Positions 25,321 through 33,329 of a stretch of DNA of 64,000 nucleotides are shown here, piece by piece. Position 1 is the first letter of the stretch, and each line of letters begins with the position of its first letter. This DNA comes from a bacterium A37T11 (GTDB lineage: Bacteria; Bacteroidota; Bacteroidia; Sphingobacteriales; Sphingobacteriaceae): positions 124,001 through 188,000 of the forward strand of contig FOBR01000001.1 in the NCBI GenBank assembly GCA_900109895.1, given 5' to 3'. A model generated the notes under the pieces. The model saw only the letters and a program-made list of their open reading frames with translations, made no database searches and was not told where the DNA came from. Both the position numbers and the translations under genes were made by a program.

Positions 25321-26532
25321 TTACCAGCCTTTTGGCGTGGGTGGGCTAATGAGTTCAAAATCATTGCTGCTGTTATTGGTGTCCTGCAGCAATTTGCGGT
25401 CGTTGACGGTTGTTTTGACCTTCCGCCGGATGGATTCGCCGCTGTAAGAGTTGCTGGCCGACTGATAACCTGCATCCAATGAAACCGGGAGCCGCTTAAA
25501 TTCCGCAGGGGCCCCTTTGCTGATGCAATCCACGGCGTCGATCACATAGCTGACTGGAAGTTGCGGGTAGGTACGGGTAGTGTTGGCACCCGGTTCAACA
25601 ATGTATGGCAGCCCGGCTGGGTCCGGGTGTTTAAAGATCACAATGCTGGGACCGAAAACATAGGGTATCCAGTCAAACAGAGTCGCGGTGGCAAAGTATA
25701 AAATCTTCAGGTTGGGCACGTCGGGGTTATCGGTGTCCCTGCCCGATTCTTCACGGTATACTTCAAAATCGGCGACGCCTGTTCCAAGGTCTACGGGCGA
25801 TTGCGGGTTACCGGAGGGGTCAGAATGGTGGTTAATGGCTGAACGGGCGATCAGGATGGATTTGCCGGGTTCTACCGGGTAAGTTCTTCCATCGCCCGTG
25901 ATCATCATCAGGTTGATGAAATAAACATTCTTGTCGTCTGATTTAAAGCCGCTGGGCTTGGAGGAAGCTGATAAGTAAGGACTGCCTACCACGTCGCCAA
26001 TGCACAGGCTGTCGGCATAGAGGGTGCTACTGCTGTTGTTATAGATTTCGTAAAACTGGTCATTGCTGTAACTGCCACTGGCAGGAGCACCTGAAAAATA
26101 AATTTCCTTAAGTACGAAGCCTCCGGTATTGCTGCCGGCCAGCTGGATCTCATAGCTGCCACCTTCAGCCGGGATGGCATAATTGCTTAGGGAGGCACTA
26201 AGAAAAAGTTCGCCTTCACGGCCAGTTTGGGCAAGGGCCTCGGCTGAGCTCAGGTTCTTGCTCACGCTGATGTTGTAGTTGCCAGGAAGGAGGCTGCTGA
26301 AGCTCGCCAGGCCCGATGCGTCGCTTTCCTGGCTGGCACTTACGCCAGTAACGGCATTGGTGAGGGTTATGGTGGCCCCGCTGGCATTGATGTCTTTGAA
26401 GTTGCCGGGATAGAGGATACTAAAGGAGTAGCCGGTGGTAACGGCCGGGCCATCGTCGTTATTGGAGCAACTGCTAAACAGGGTTGTTCCTGACAGAAAG
26501 CTGAGCAAGATGTAAATAATACTAGTTTTCAT
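25321..26532 (-). CDS. DUF4876-type lipoprotein
   Basis: This 403-residue lipoprotein starts at the ATG at 26530-26532 with the signal MKTSIIYILLSFLSGTTLFS and lipobox SSC. Residues 35-130 form a carboxypeptidase-regulatory-like domain (ASGATITLTNAVTGVSASQE, ASFSSLLPGNYNISVSK). The following part, GGFVLKEIYFSGAPASGSYS then NDQFYEIYNNSSSTLYADSL, is the lamin-tail-like signature of DUF4876 proteins. It probably sits on the outer membrane surface as a ligand-binding partner of the TonB receptor 40 bases upstream. The C-terminus includes the motif GESIRRK. Intact, with no frame problems. Confidence 0.8.
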   Translation of the reverse strand: MKTSIIYILLSFLSGTTLFSSCSNNDDGPAVTTGYSFSILYPGNFKDINASGATITLTNAVTGVSASQESDASGLASFSSLLPGNYNISVSKNLSSAEALAQTGREGELFLSASLSNYAIPAEGGSYEIQLAGSNTGGFVLKEIYFSGAPASGSYSNDQFYEIYNNSSSTLYADSLCIGDVVGSPYLSASSKPSGFKSDDKNVYFINLMMITGDGRTYPVEPGKSILIARSAINHHSDPSGNPQSPVDLGTGVADFEVYREESGRDTDNPDVPNLKILYFATATLFDWIPYVFGPSIVIFKHPDPAGLPYIVEPGANTTRTYPQLPVSYVIDAVDCISKGAPAEFKRLPVSLDAGYQSASNSYSGESIRRKVKTTVNDRKLLQDTNNSSNDFELISPPTPKGW

Positions 26533-26571
26533 TTTTTATTGATTTTATTGTCTGATTTATTTTATGTGCTG

Positions 26572-29500
26572 TTATTTGATTTTGACGGATAGCTCGGCCC
26601 CAAAGAAAAATGCCTGGTTACGCCTTGTATATTGGCCGGCCCAGCGGGTGCTTTCTTCCAGGGGCCTGTTCATAAATATGTTATTGGCATAAAAGGAAAA
26701 GCCGATGCTTCGGCCGATCTCCTTGCTGAGACGAAGGTTAAAAAGCCATAGGGGCTTCCAGCTTTCGGTGAGGTAATACTCCGGAGATATATCCTGGGTG
26801 ATATCGTCATCGCTAAGCTTCGCTGGATCCAGGGCAGCACTTTCTTCGGGCGTGAGCCAGGTGACCTGGCCGCTTTGTTTACTGAGGTACCCAATGGCAC
26901 GGGAGTCATAGTTGATGTATTTTTGTTCATCCTTCCAAATAGTTTGTATGGTAAGAGTAGCTACCAGTCTGAACTGAGGTATGTGGTGAATAGCACGCAG
27001 GGTGGTATTGAAGCGGGTATTTTCAGAACCTCTACCCTCCGGGTAGATACCTACGCGATTTTGTTCGGTTTCGCCGGTCACTGCCAGTTTCAGAAAATAA
27101 GGAGCAGCGGATGTCTGGCGCGATTGCATCCAGGCCCCGCTGATGACAAAAGAGGTACGGATGTCTTGGATTTGCCCCAGATCGGCATCAAATTCAATGC
27201 CTCTGTTGAGGTTGATTTGATGGTTGGTGGGGATGGTATAGTCGGTAAAAAAAGTATCAATACGTGCAGGCATCGGATCAACAATCGGAGGTTGCCCGGC
27301 CGCCTTGGCAGCTACCGTGTAGCGTTCTACAGTATACCGGTCATAGGTGCCCAGGCTATTGTCAAACACATAGCCGTTCATGGTCTTTTCATGATAGGCG
27401 ATTACGGTAAAATGCCGGTCGTGATCGTCCCAGGTAAACCCCAGCTCATTTTTGGTGCTTTTGGCGACATGCAGCTCCGGGTTTTCACGGTTGTATACAT
27501 AGGTGGAGACAAGAATAAGCCGCTCAGCAGGATTATCCGGAAAATAGTTCAGGTTAACAGGGTCAAAATAGGCATCCTGCGGATACAAGTAGGCCAGTGT
27601 GGGGGCCTTGGCCGAAATACCGTAACCGCCGTGAATGGAGAGGTGCCGGCTAAGCTGATAAGACGCGTTGATACGTGGCGACAGTACACGTGCAAAGCCA
27701 GTGCCGGTTAGGCCATGCGGGTCCATGTTATCATAACGGAGGCCCGCAGTAATATACAGCGTTTTGCCGGCAATGCGGCCCTGGGACTGGTCTTCGGCAT
27801 AGATGGAAAAGAGTTGTAAGCCGGGAATATCCTGGTAGGGCCGTGGACGCGTACCAGCACCTGCCTGCAAACGAGGTGGCCTGGTGAGATCATAGATTTT
27901 TCCGGCACCCTTGTTGCTTTCCGAACGCCATTCGGCTCCCACCAAGATACGATGGCTGAACGGTCCTGTTTTGGCGTACAGACGGTCTGTGACCTTGGCA
28001 TAGAGGTTTAACGGCATTCCCTCTACGCTCATCTGGCTAAGATAAAGCCCTGGGACGATGCTGGTGGGAACGGCATGAGCATTTACCAACGAGGTGGCAA
28101 TGCCATAGACATTATTTCCTACCAGCTCCTGCTCATATCCGCGCTGTAAGGTATAGTCGGCGGAGAAGGTATACAATAAAGACCGTGCGAGTGGCTTTCC
28201 GGGATTCCATTGGCCGCTCGTATTAAAACGATAGCTATAATTAGAAGCTTTGTTCATGGTCTGTGCCGGATCGTCCGGATCGAGCTTATTTTGACCGATA
28301 TTGGCCCCGAAGGTGAAATTAGTATTGGTTTGCAAGGGGATATTTTTAAAAAACGATTTTTCATATTGTAAACTGGCCGTATAACGGTCAAAACTATTGA
28401 CATCAAAACGCTGGTCTGCCAGGGCGTGGGTGTAATCGAGGTTGATATTCAGGTTCCCTCCGATACGGCCGGGGCTAAATCCCTTTTCTGCGGCAAACTG
28501 GGTAAGGTTAGGGTTGATGCGGGCGGTGAGGTGAAAGGGTACTTGGCCTGATTTGGTTTTCACCACGACTGCTCCGGAGGTAAGGTCGCCGTATTCTACA
28601 GAGGGGATACCACGGATCACTTCCACCGATTCCACATTGTCAGCACTGAATTGCCTGAAATCTACCCCACCGCCGGCAGTGGTGGCATAACCGGCCAGTA
28701 CACCGCTCTTGGGTGTATTGTTTAATTGGAGGTTGGCATTGTTGGATACAGGCACGCCATTGATGATAAGGGAGGTACCCAGGCTTCCGACGTTGTCAGT
28801 ACCGATCTGCCGTAACGCAACCTGATTGACACTCGTGAGGTTAGGGTTATTGGCAAGGTTCCCTGGAACCAATTGCAGGATGTCTGCAAGGCTGGTGGCC
28901 TGCAAATGATCGATGGCCTGCCGGTCAATGCGGGAGGCCGTAGCAGCACCTTTGCCCGATTCTTCCGTAGCGACGACTTGTACCTCGTTGAGACTAAGCA
29001 CTTCTTCTTCCATGAGAAAATTGAGCTCCTGTTGGCTTTGCTGTTGCAGATGAATGTTTTTTTCCTGTGCCAACATACCCAGGCTTTTGATCTGTACCAA
29101 GTAATCGCCCGATGGTACCTGGCTGAAACGGTAGGCGCCTTGCTGGTCTGTGAGCGTAGAGAGACTGAGTGCAGGCAGGCTCGCCGTGGCATAGGGGATG
29201 GCCTGGCCATTATGGCTGTTCCTGACCTGACCATGGATTTGGCCGCCTTTTTCCGCTGTCGTTCCACCGGCTTTGCCTATGCCGAAGGCAGGGTCTTTCA
29301 CAATGCTGTAATAACCTCTGCTGATGGTTTTATAGGTGAGGCCATTGGGCGATAACCATTGGCTGAGTGTTTTTTCCGGTATTTGCGTGCCTGATCCGGT
29401 TGCAGGAAGTGATACACTGATTCCATGAACTAAGGACCGTTGATATGAAAAATGGACATCATACTTTCCTTCTAAGGCCTTTAACGCATCGGCCAATGCA

Positions 29501-29595
29501 ACTGTCGGGCTGTTTTGCGCAGTAAGGCCAAAAGGCATTAATAAACAACTGATCAATTGTATAAAATAGGTAATATTTGCGCGTTTCCCCTTCAT
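26572..29595 (-). CDS. TonB-dependent receptor with STN domain (SusC/FecA-type)
   Basis: This 1007-residue receptor has a signal peptide (MKGKRANITYFIQLISCLLM to LTAQN), an STN domain (about 30-100: ALADALKALEGKYDVHFSYQ, LSQWLSPNGLTYKTISRGYY), a carboxypeptidase-like domain (GQIHGQVRNSHNGQAIPYAT) and a plug (SLADILQLVPGNLANNPN, VESVEVIRGIPSVEYGDLTS, GAVVVKTKSG). A 22-strand barrel follows, ending FFFGAELSVKIK. The STN domain is the periplasmic signalling domain that contacts FecR, and fecR overlaps it upstream by four bases. It imports an unknown ligand energised by TonB-ExbBD. No defect is present, unlike the two receptors in the heme island. Confidence 0.9.
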   Translation of the reverse strand: MKGKRANITYFIQLISCLLMPFGLTAQNSPTVALADALKALEGKYDVHFSYQRSLVHGISVSLPATGSGTQIPEKTLSQWLSPNGLTYKTISRGYYSIVKDPAFGIGKAGGTTAEKGGQIHGQVRNSHNGQAIPYATASLPALSLSTLTDQQGAYRFSQVPSGDYLVQIKSLGMLAQEKNIHLQQQSQQELNFLMEEEVLSLNEVQVVATEESGKGAATASRIDRQAIDHLQATSLADILQLVPGNLANNPNLTSVNQVALRQIGTDNVGSLGTSLIINGVPVSNNANLQLNNTPKSGVLAGYATTAGGGVDFRQFSADNVESVEVIRGIPSVEYGDLTSGAVVVKTKSGQVPFHLTARINPNLTQFAAEKGFSPGRIGGNLNINLDYTHALADQRFDVNSFDRYTASLQYEKSFFKNIPLQTNTNFTFGANIGQNKLDPDDPAQTMNKASNYSYRFNTSGQWNPGKPLARSLLYTFSADYTLQRGYEQELVGNNVYGIATSLVNAHAVPTSIVPGLYLSQMSVEGMPLNLYAKVTDRLYAKTGPFSHRILVGAEWRSESNKGAGKIYDLTRPPRLQAGAGTRPRPYQDIPGLQLFSIYAEDQSQGRIAGKTLYITAGLRYDNMDPHGLTGTGFARVLSPRINASYQLSRHLSIHGGYGISAKAPTLAYLYPQDAYFDPVNLNYFPDNPAERLILVSTYVYNRENPELHVAKSTKNELGFTWDDHDRHFTVIAYHEKTMNGYVFDNSLGTYDRYTVERYTVAAKAAGQPPIVDPMPARIDTFFTDYTIPTNHQINLNRGIEFDADLGQIQDIRTSFVISGAWMQSRQTSAAPYFLKLAVTGETEQNRVGIYPEGRGSENTRFNTTLRAIHHIPQFRLVATLTIQTIWKDEQKYINYDSRAIGYLSKQSGQVTWLTPEESAALDPAKLSDDDITQDISPEYYLTESWKPLWLFNLRLSKEIGRSIGFSFYANNIFMNRPLEESTRWAGQYTRRNQAFFFGAELSVKIK

Positions 29596-30611
29596 CTTGC
29601 CGGGTTAATAAGGATGGATGAACCGCTTAGAGCTTCCAAAGCCGTGGAAACATGCGAAAGGCTGTCAAACGGAATAGTTCCATCCAGGGTTTGCTGAGAA
29701 GCATCCGGCTTTTGAAGCCGGATAGACCGTCCAAAAGTCTCTTCTGCTAACCGGATAACCTGGCCGATGGGGGCATTGTCCATGCGAAGCTCACGACTTT
29801 CCCACAAATAATGAAGAGCTGGCATGATGTTGCGTAATGAAAGCCCTTTTTCTTTTTGCATCTCCACGGTTTCACCAGGCCGGAGGGTACGTTGTTGTTG
29901 CTGATAAGAAACATGTACCGACCCTGATTCTAAAGTGACCTGCGTTTGTGTGGCTTGTTGCCAAACACTGAATTTGGTACCCAGGACTTCTACGATACCA
30001 CCTTGTGAGGTGTAAACCACAAACCGGTCATTGGGTTGTAAAGGTGTGCCGTTTCGGTGGATATGTGCCACCTGAAAATGAGCCTGACCATCCAGCCATG
30101 CCTCCCGGGGATGACGCCATCCACCGGTATGCACACGTAACCGGCTATTGGCTCCCAAAAGGACCGTGGAGCGGTCGGGCAGCATGATCTCTTTTTGTTC
30201 GCCATAAGCTGTTTGGTATTGGCTAACGGTTGGCTGGCTGAGTTTATATAAGAAAAGACTGAAGCCAATGGCCAGGCAAACGGCGGCAGCGATATACAGC
30301 CAGGTTAAGCGGTTGCCGGCCCTGCGGAGAGACTGTGGGGGTTCTGCGGGCGTTTCCCGAAAAAGACTCCTGGCAATCTGGTCCCAGGTTTGTTGTGAGG
30401 CCTGGCCATCGGGAAGTGCAGGCTGCCGCAGAGAACAGATTACGGCAGCTGCTTCGTCTGCCAGCTTTTGTTTTGGTGATGGCAGCTGCGATAAAACCGA
30501 ATGCCAATATGTTTGCACGGTGGGGTCCCCTCCGGGGTGCAATATCCATTCTTTAAAGTTTTCATCCGTTAAAAAATCAATCAGTTCGTATGTATGGTAA
30601 TCTTTCTGCAT
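29592..30611 (-). CDS. fecR: FecR family anti-sigma/sigma regulator
   Basis: This 339-residue protein starts at the ATG at 30609-30611. A cytoplasmic N-terminal segment (MQKDYHTYELIDFLTDENFK, then LFRETPAEPPQSL) precedes one membrane helix (WLYIAAAVCLAIGFSLFLYK, about 98-118). The periplasmic FecR domain follows (YGEQKEIMLPDRSTVLLGAN, FVVYTSQGGIVEVLGTKFSV, VTLESGSVHVSYQ) and a C-terminal DUF4974-type domain (MDNAPIGQVIRLAEETFGR). It would sense the receptor STN domain and control an ECF sigma factor. The gene overlaps the receptor by four bases. The sigma gene is not adjacent upstream; the nearest is at 20203-20760. Confidence 0.9.
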   Translation of the reverse strand: MQKDYHTYELIDFLTDENFKEWILHPGGDPTVQTYWHSVLSQLPSPKQKLADEAAAVICSLRQPALPDGQASQQTWDQIARSLFRETPAEPPQSLRRAGNRLTWLYIAAAVCLAIGFSLFLYKLSQPTVSQYQTAYGEQKEIMLPDRSTVLLGANSRLRVHTGGWRHPREAWLDGQAHFQVAHIHRNGTPLQPNDRFVVYTSQGGIVEVLGTKFSVWQQATQTQVTLESGSVHVSYQQQQRTLRPGETVEMQKEKGLSLRNIMPALHYLWESRELRMDNAPIGQVIRLAEETFGRSIRLQKPDASQQTLDGTIPFDSLSHVSTALEALSGSSILINPAR

Positions 30612-30768
30612 CCGCGTAGGGCTGTTTTGCCTATAAGACAGTTTTGCGGGACGCAATTACCCCAAGCCGTGTATTTTTTTAAAAAAAGCTACAACAGCCC
30701 AGGCTGCGTTCACAGCCCTTACCAGGAACACCCGTTACTTAGCGAAACATGGCTTTAGTGGGAAGTCC
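30612..30768. other. upstream region of fecR, no gene
   Basis: This spacer holds an AT-rich self-complementary tract (CTTTTTTTAAAAAAA on the minus strand, near 30672-30690) and no recognisable -7 element. The expected sigma gene is absent. Confidence 0.4.
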
Positions 30769-31068
30769 TTAAAATTTACACCTTAGGCTGGCAGCAACAT
30801 TCCGGGTGGCTTGCGGATTTCCCGCGCTTTTCCAGAAGTGTTCGTTACCGAGGTTGTTCATTTTTACGTTAAAACTTTATTTGGGCTTGTCATAAAAAAT
30901 ACTGGCATTCAGCATAGTATAGCCCGGCAGTGTGAACGTTTTGGTAATATTAAACCACGAATCACTGATGTAGTTGTCTCCGGCACCGAACCCTAAACTA
31001 GCAGCCTTGCCACGCATAAGTTTATAGCTGATCCAAGTTGCAGCAGCATGCTTACTTTGTTGTCCCAT
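30769..31068 (-). pseudogene. C-terminal remnant of a siderophore TonB receptor with in-frame TAA
   Basis: The minus-strand frame reads SKHAAATWISYKLMRG, SLGFGAGDNYISDSWFNITK and FTLPGYTMLNASIFYDKPK, then TAA, then in the same frame FNVKMNNLGNEHFWKS, GNPQATRNVAASLRCKF and a final TAA at 30769-30771. This is the last 100 residues of a FhuE/FpvA-like receptor barrel. The internal stop lies where a Tyr is expected. The rest of the receptor (about 600-700 residues) is missing. It shows that a further siderophore receptor once stood here. Confidence 0.8.
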
Positions 31069-31086
31069 TGATGATTTAGTATAGGT

Positions 31087-31140
31087 ATTTCTACATTAAA
31101 AGGCTTTCCGGGCTCACGAAGGGTGGCTTGCTGTTCCATG
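31087..31140. repeat. about 55-bp dispersed repeat, copy 1
   Basis: The core TTAAAAGGCTTTCCGGGCTC and a following TTGCTGTTCCA recur at 38733-38788. Both copies lie in decayed intergenic DNA. Confidence 0.55.
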
Positions 31141-31322
31141 CGGGGGCAAAGTTAAGGAATTAGGGGTTTATTTTGAGTGTATCGGTTATTTGATATAAGT
31201 GCAAATAACGTTATCTTTGTATGGGATAGGTAGAAAATAGGTAACCATGGAGCAATTACTATACATTATCTAATTGCACGACTGGATAATATTTTCTTTT
31301 TTTGATTAAAAATCGGAACGTT

Positions 31323-31559
31323 ATGGGAACTTTGGAGCTACAGCAACTTTTGATACATCGTATTTCTGAAATTAATGATACGGCATTTCTGAATGCCATC
31401 AAAGTCTTGTTGGATTCTAAAGTAGATAACAGTGTGCTTACACTTACTCCAGAGCAGCAGGAAGAAATTGCGATATCCCGCAATGAAATAAAACAGGGAT
31501 TGTACATAACGCAGACTGATTTAGACCTGGAAATGGATGCATGGCTAAAAAATGGATAA
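31323..31559 (+). CDS. putative type II antitoxin
   Basis: This 78-residue, largely helical and acidic protein (MGTLELQQLLIHRISEINDT, LTLTPEQQEEIAISRNEIKQ) starts at the ATG at 31323. It overlaps the following RelE/ParE-like toxin frame by 19 bases. The pattern TPEQQEEIAISRNEIKQGLYI is common in antitoxins of this size in Bacteroidota, where the C-terminal part wraps the toxin. No DNA-binding motif is obvious. It appears intact while its toxin is frameshifted. Confidence 0.7.
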   Translation: MGTLELQQLLIHRISEINDTAFLNAIKVLLDSKVDNSVLTLTPEQQEEIAISRNEIKQGLYITQTDLDLEMDAWLKNG

Positions 31560-31841
31560 TTTGGTCACATAAAGCAAAGATAAAACTTTATGAAATCATG
31601 GAGTTTTATGCAGAGCGCAATCATAGCAAGGTATACTCGATCAAACTGTATAAAAAATTCACTAAAAATCTCAACCTTTTATTAAAAACATCCAGACCTT
31701 GGTATTAAGACCAACGAAAAAGGGATGCGGGGTTTGATTGTCCCTAACTATATACTTTTTTATGAGGTTATAGGAAACGATATAATTGTACATACGCTGT
31801 GGCCAAGCAAACACAACCCGGACGATCTTATCATAAAGTAA
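31541..31841 (+). pseudogene. RelE/ParE-family toxin, frameshifted at an A-run
   Basis: From the ATG at 31541 the frame reads MAKKWIIWSHKAKIKLYEIM, EFYAERNHSKVYSIKLYKKF and NLNLLLK, typical of a ParE/RelE toxin. After the five-A run in TTATTAAAAACATCC (about 31680-31694) it stops. The next frame continues HPDLGIKTNEKGMRGLIVPN, YILFYEVIGNDIIVHTLWPS and KHNPDDLIIK to the stop at 31839-31841. One A fewer would restore a roughly 99-residue toxin. It is either inactivated, a sequencing error in the A-run, or slippage-expressed. Confidence 0.75.
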
Positions 31842-31893
31842 ATCGCTCCTAATTCCTAATTCATCATCCATAACCTATCATCATTCCAATATC

Positions 31894-31927
31894 CGCTACG
31901 CTTCATCGGGATCTTTGCTGCGCTACG
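31894..31927. repeat. REP-like repeat, copy 2
   Basis: 31902-31925 matches 8257-8280 in 22 of 24 bases (TTCATCGGGATCT core). It is flanked by direct copies of CGCTACG at 31894-31900 and 31921-31927. It lies in the spacer after the toxin. Confidence 0.55.
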
Positions 31928-31983
31928 ACATACCTCACCTTATCATCCGGCAGGCAGATAAATGTGATCTTTCTCTCATTTTA

Positions 31984-32394
31984 TCAGTGATGCTCGTGAT
32001 GCCTGCTATGCCTACGGCTGGACAGCGTGAGCAGGTGCTGATGGATCTCATAACCGGTCTTGCCCGGTTGGAAATAACCAACTTTCAATAGTTGATCCAG
32101 TAATTCGAGCATGCGTTTTGCTTCTGCAGGAGCCAAAGGTACTGCTTTGGTAACGATGGAATAGGGTTCCAGCTTTTCCTTCCGGCCGTCTAAATAGATC
32201 CGTTCACCGCGGTACACCGTTTTGTTGGGGTGTACCGTTTTGCGGGCGTTGATCTTGATAACGTCTTCGTCTGACCCAGTCCTTACAAAATCGGCAGGTA
32301 CTTTATTCAGGATGCTGGCATAGCGGTTCAGGTGATACAGGCTGTACGATTCGGCACTGGTCAGGTCTTCGCAAGCGCTACTTCCTTGAGCCAA
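31984..32394 (-). pseudogene. C-terminal fragment of an unknown protein with His-rich tail
   Basis: About 130 codons read cleanly (SYSLYHLNRYASILNKVPAD, VHPNKTVYRGERIYLDGRKE, AEAKRMLELLDQLLKVGYFQ) and end in SSRRHSRHHEHH. No start codon or signal peptide lies upstream. Instead the sequence joins the hmuY remnant at about 32395, in a different frame. It is best read as the 3' part of a gene fused by deletion. The His-rich tail could bind metal. I do not recognise the family. Confidence 0.45.
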
Positions 32395-32570
32395 ATCTGT
32401 TTTTTGAAATTAAAACGAAAAAGAAACGAATAAAATGGTCTTTTTCCTTTTCCATTTACACCTCCCGCTATTGATGCTTGCGTATCACCCGCCAAATCAT
32501 AGATTAACGTACTTTTTCCATCTTCAAGCGAAAGACTAGTTACATTATCTTTATTACAAGACGCGCGCCG
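32395..32570 (-). pseudogene. N-terminal remnant of a third hmuY gene
   Basis: The minus strand encodes SCNKDNVTSLSLEDGKSTLI, YDLAGDTQASIAGGVNGKG and RPFYSFLFRFNFKKQIW. This closely matches residues 19-70 of the HmuY at 11135-11836 (SLEDGKSTVVYDLAGDTQAS, FLFRFSDKKQIW). The signal peptide before the lipobox Cys is missing, and homology ends abruptly at about 32397 where another gene's 3' end begins. The 21-bp repeat lies just upstream, as at hmuY. This is a decayed paralogue or the scar of a duplication. Confidence 0.8.
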
Positions 32571-32580
32571 TTTAGCGTAT

Positions 32581-32600
32581 ATGCAATCCGTATTATTTGA
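32581..32600 (+). repeat. single copy of the 21-bp iron-locus repeat
   Basis: ATGCAATCCGTATTATTTGA matches the core of the tandem repeats at 3986-4048. It is placed upstream of the third hmuY remnant in the same relative orientation as at 11871. Confidence 0.65.
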
Positions 32601-32627
32601 ACGCGATCAATAAGAGGAATGTATAGT

Positions 32628-33329
32628 TTATTGCTTTAAAATGTTACGCAGCATAGCCAAATAACTATCACCTACTTGTATTTCCCGGTTTGTAAGGCCC
32701 AATTTTTTATTCCGAAGGTACCTAATTTTTTCAACCGATACAATAAAACTGCGGTGCACACGTAAAAATTGCGACTCAGGCAATTTATCCAAGATTTTTT
32801 TTAGGGAAAATAAGGTAATAACGGGCTTACCTTCGGTCAGGTAAATCTTAATATAATCTTCCATCCCTTCAATGTATTCTATTTGGTTGAGAGGGATCCT
32901 AACCAACTTATAACTTGAATATACTGTAATAAATGGCACTTCCTGCCCGGCTAAATTTATTTGGTTTTGATAGGCCATTAATGATCCAGCCTTACTAATC
33001 GCCCTTTCAAAGCGGTCAAATGTAAACGGCTTTAATAAATAGTCAACAGCATTTACTTCAAAGCCTTCATGCGCATGCTGTTTATAGGCCGTAGTAAAAA
33101 TCACCATGGGCGGTTTTGGCAGCGAGCGTAATAAATCCAAACCATTAATATCTGGCATGTTAATATCCAGCAATAGTAGATCCGGCAACGACGATCTCAG
33201 GTATTCACCAGCGGACAGGGCATCATCAAAGCACGCCTTTAACTGTAAAAAAGGAATCTGCGAGGCATATTTTGCAATCAATTGAAGCGACAATGGCTCA
33301 TCGTCTACCGCTACACACGTTATGTTCAT
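32628..33329 (-). CDS. LytTR family response regulator
   Basis: This 233-residue regulator has an N-terminal receiver domain (VAVDDEP acidic pair at 9-11, phosphorylation site D55 in LLLLDINMPD, VIFTTAYKQH with the conserved Lys) and a C-terminal LytTR DNA-binding domain (YKLVRIPLNQIEYIEGMEDY, LPESQFLRVHRSFIVSVEKI). It overlaps its sensor kinase gene by four bases and is its partner. Targets are unknown; the adjacent beta-helix lipoprotein gene is the obvious candidate because such pairs often control their neighbour. Confidence 0.9.
   Translation of the reverse strand: MNITCVAVDDEPLSLQLIAKYASQIPFLQLKACFDDALSAGEYLRSSLPDLLLLDINMPDINGLDLLRSLPKPPMVIFTTAYKQHAHEGFEVNAVDYLLKPFTFDRFERAISKAGSLMAYQNQINLAGQEVPFITVYSSYKLVRIPLNQIEYIEGMEDYIKIYLTEGKPVITLFSLKKILDKLPESQFLRVHRSFIVSVEKIRYLRNKKLGLTNREIQVGDSYLAMLRNILKQ

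Noticed and set aside
30877-31068. A 63-residue gene starting MGQQSKHAAA
   Set aside because: It is the barrel end of a TonB receptor, not an independent protein.
31984-32394. Complete gene starting at TTG 32394
   Set aside because: The start lies exactly at the join with the hmuY remnant and has no upstream signal.
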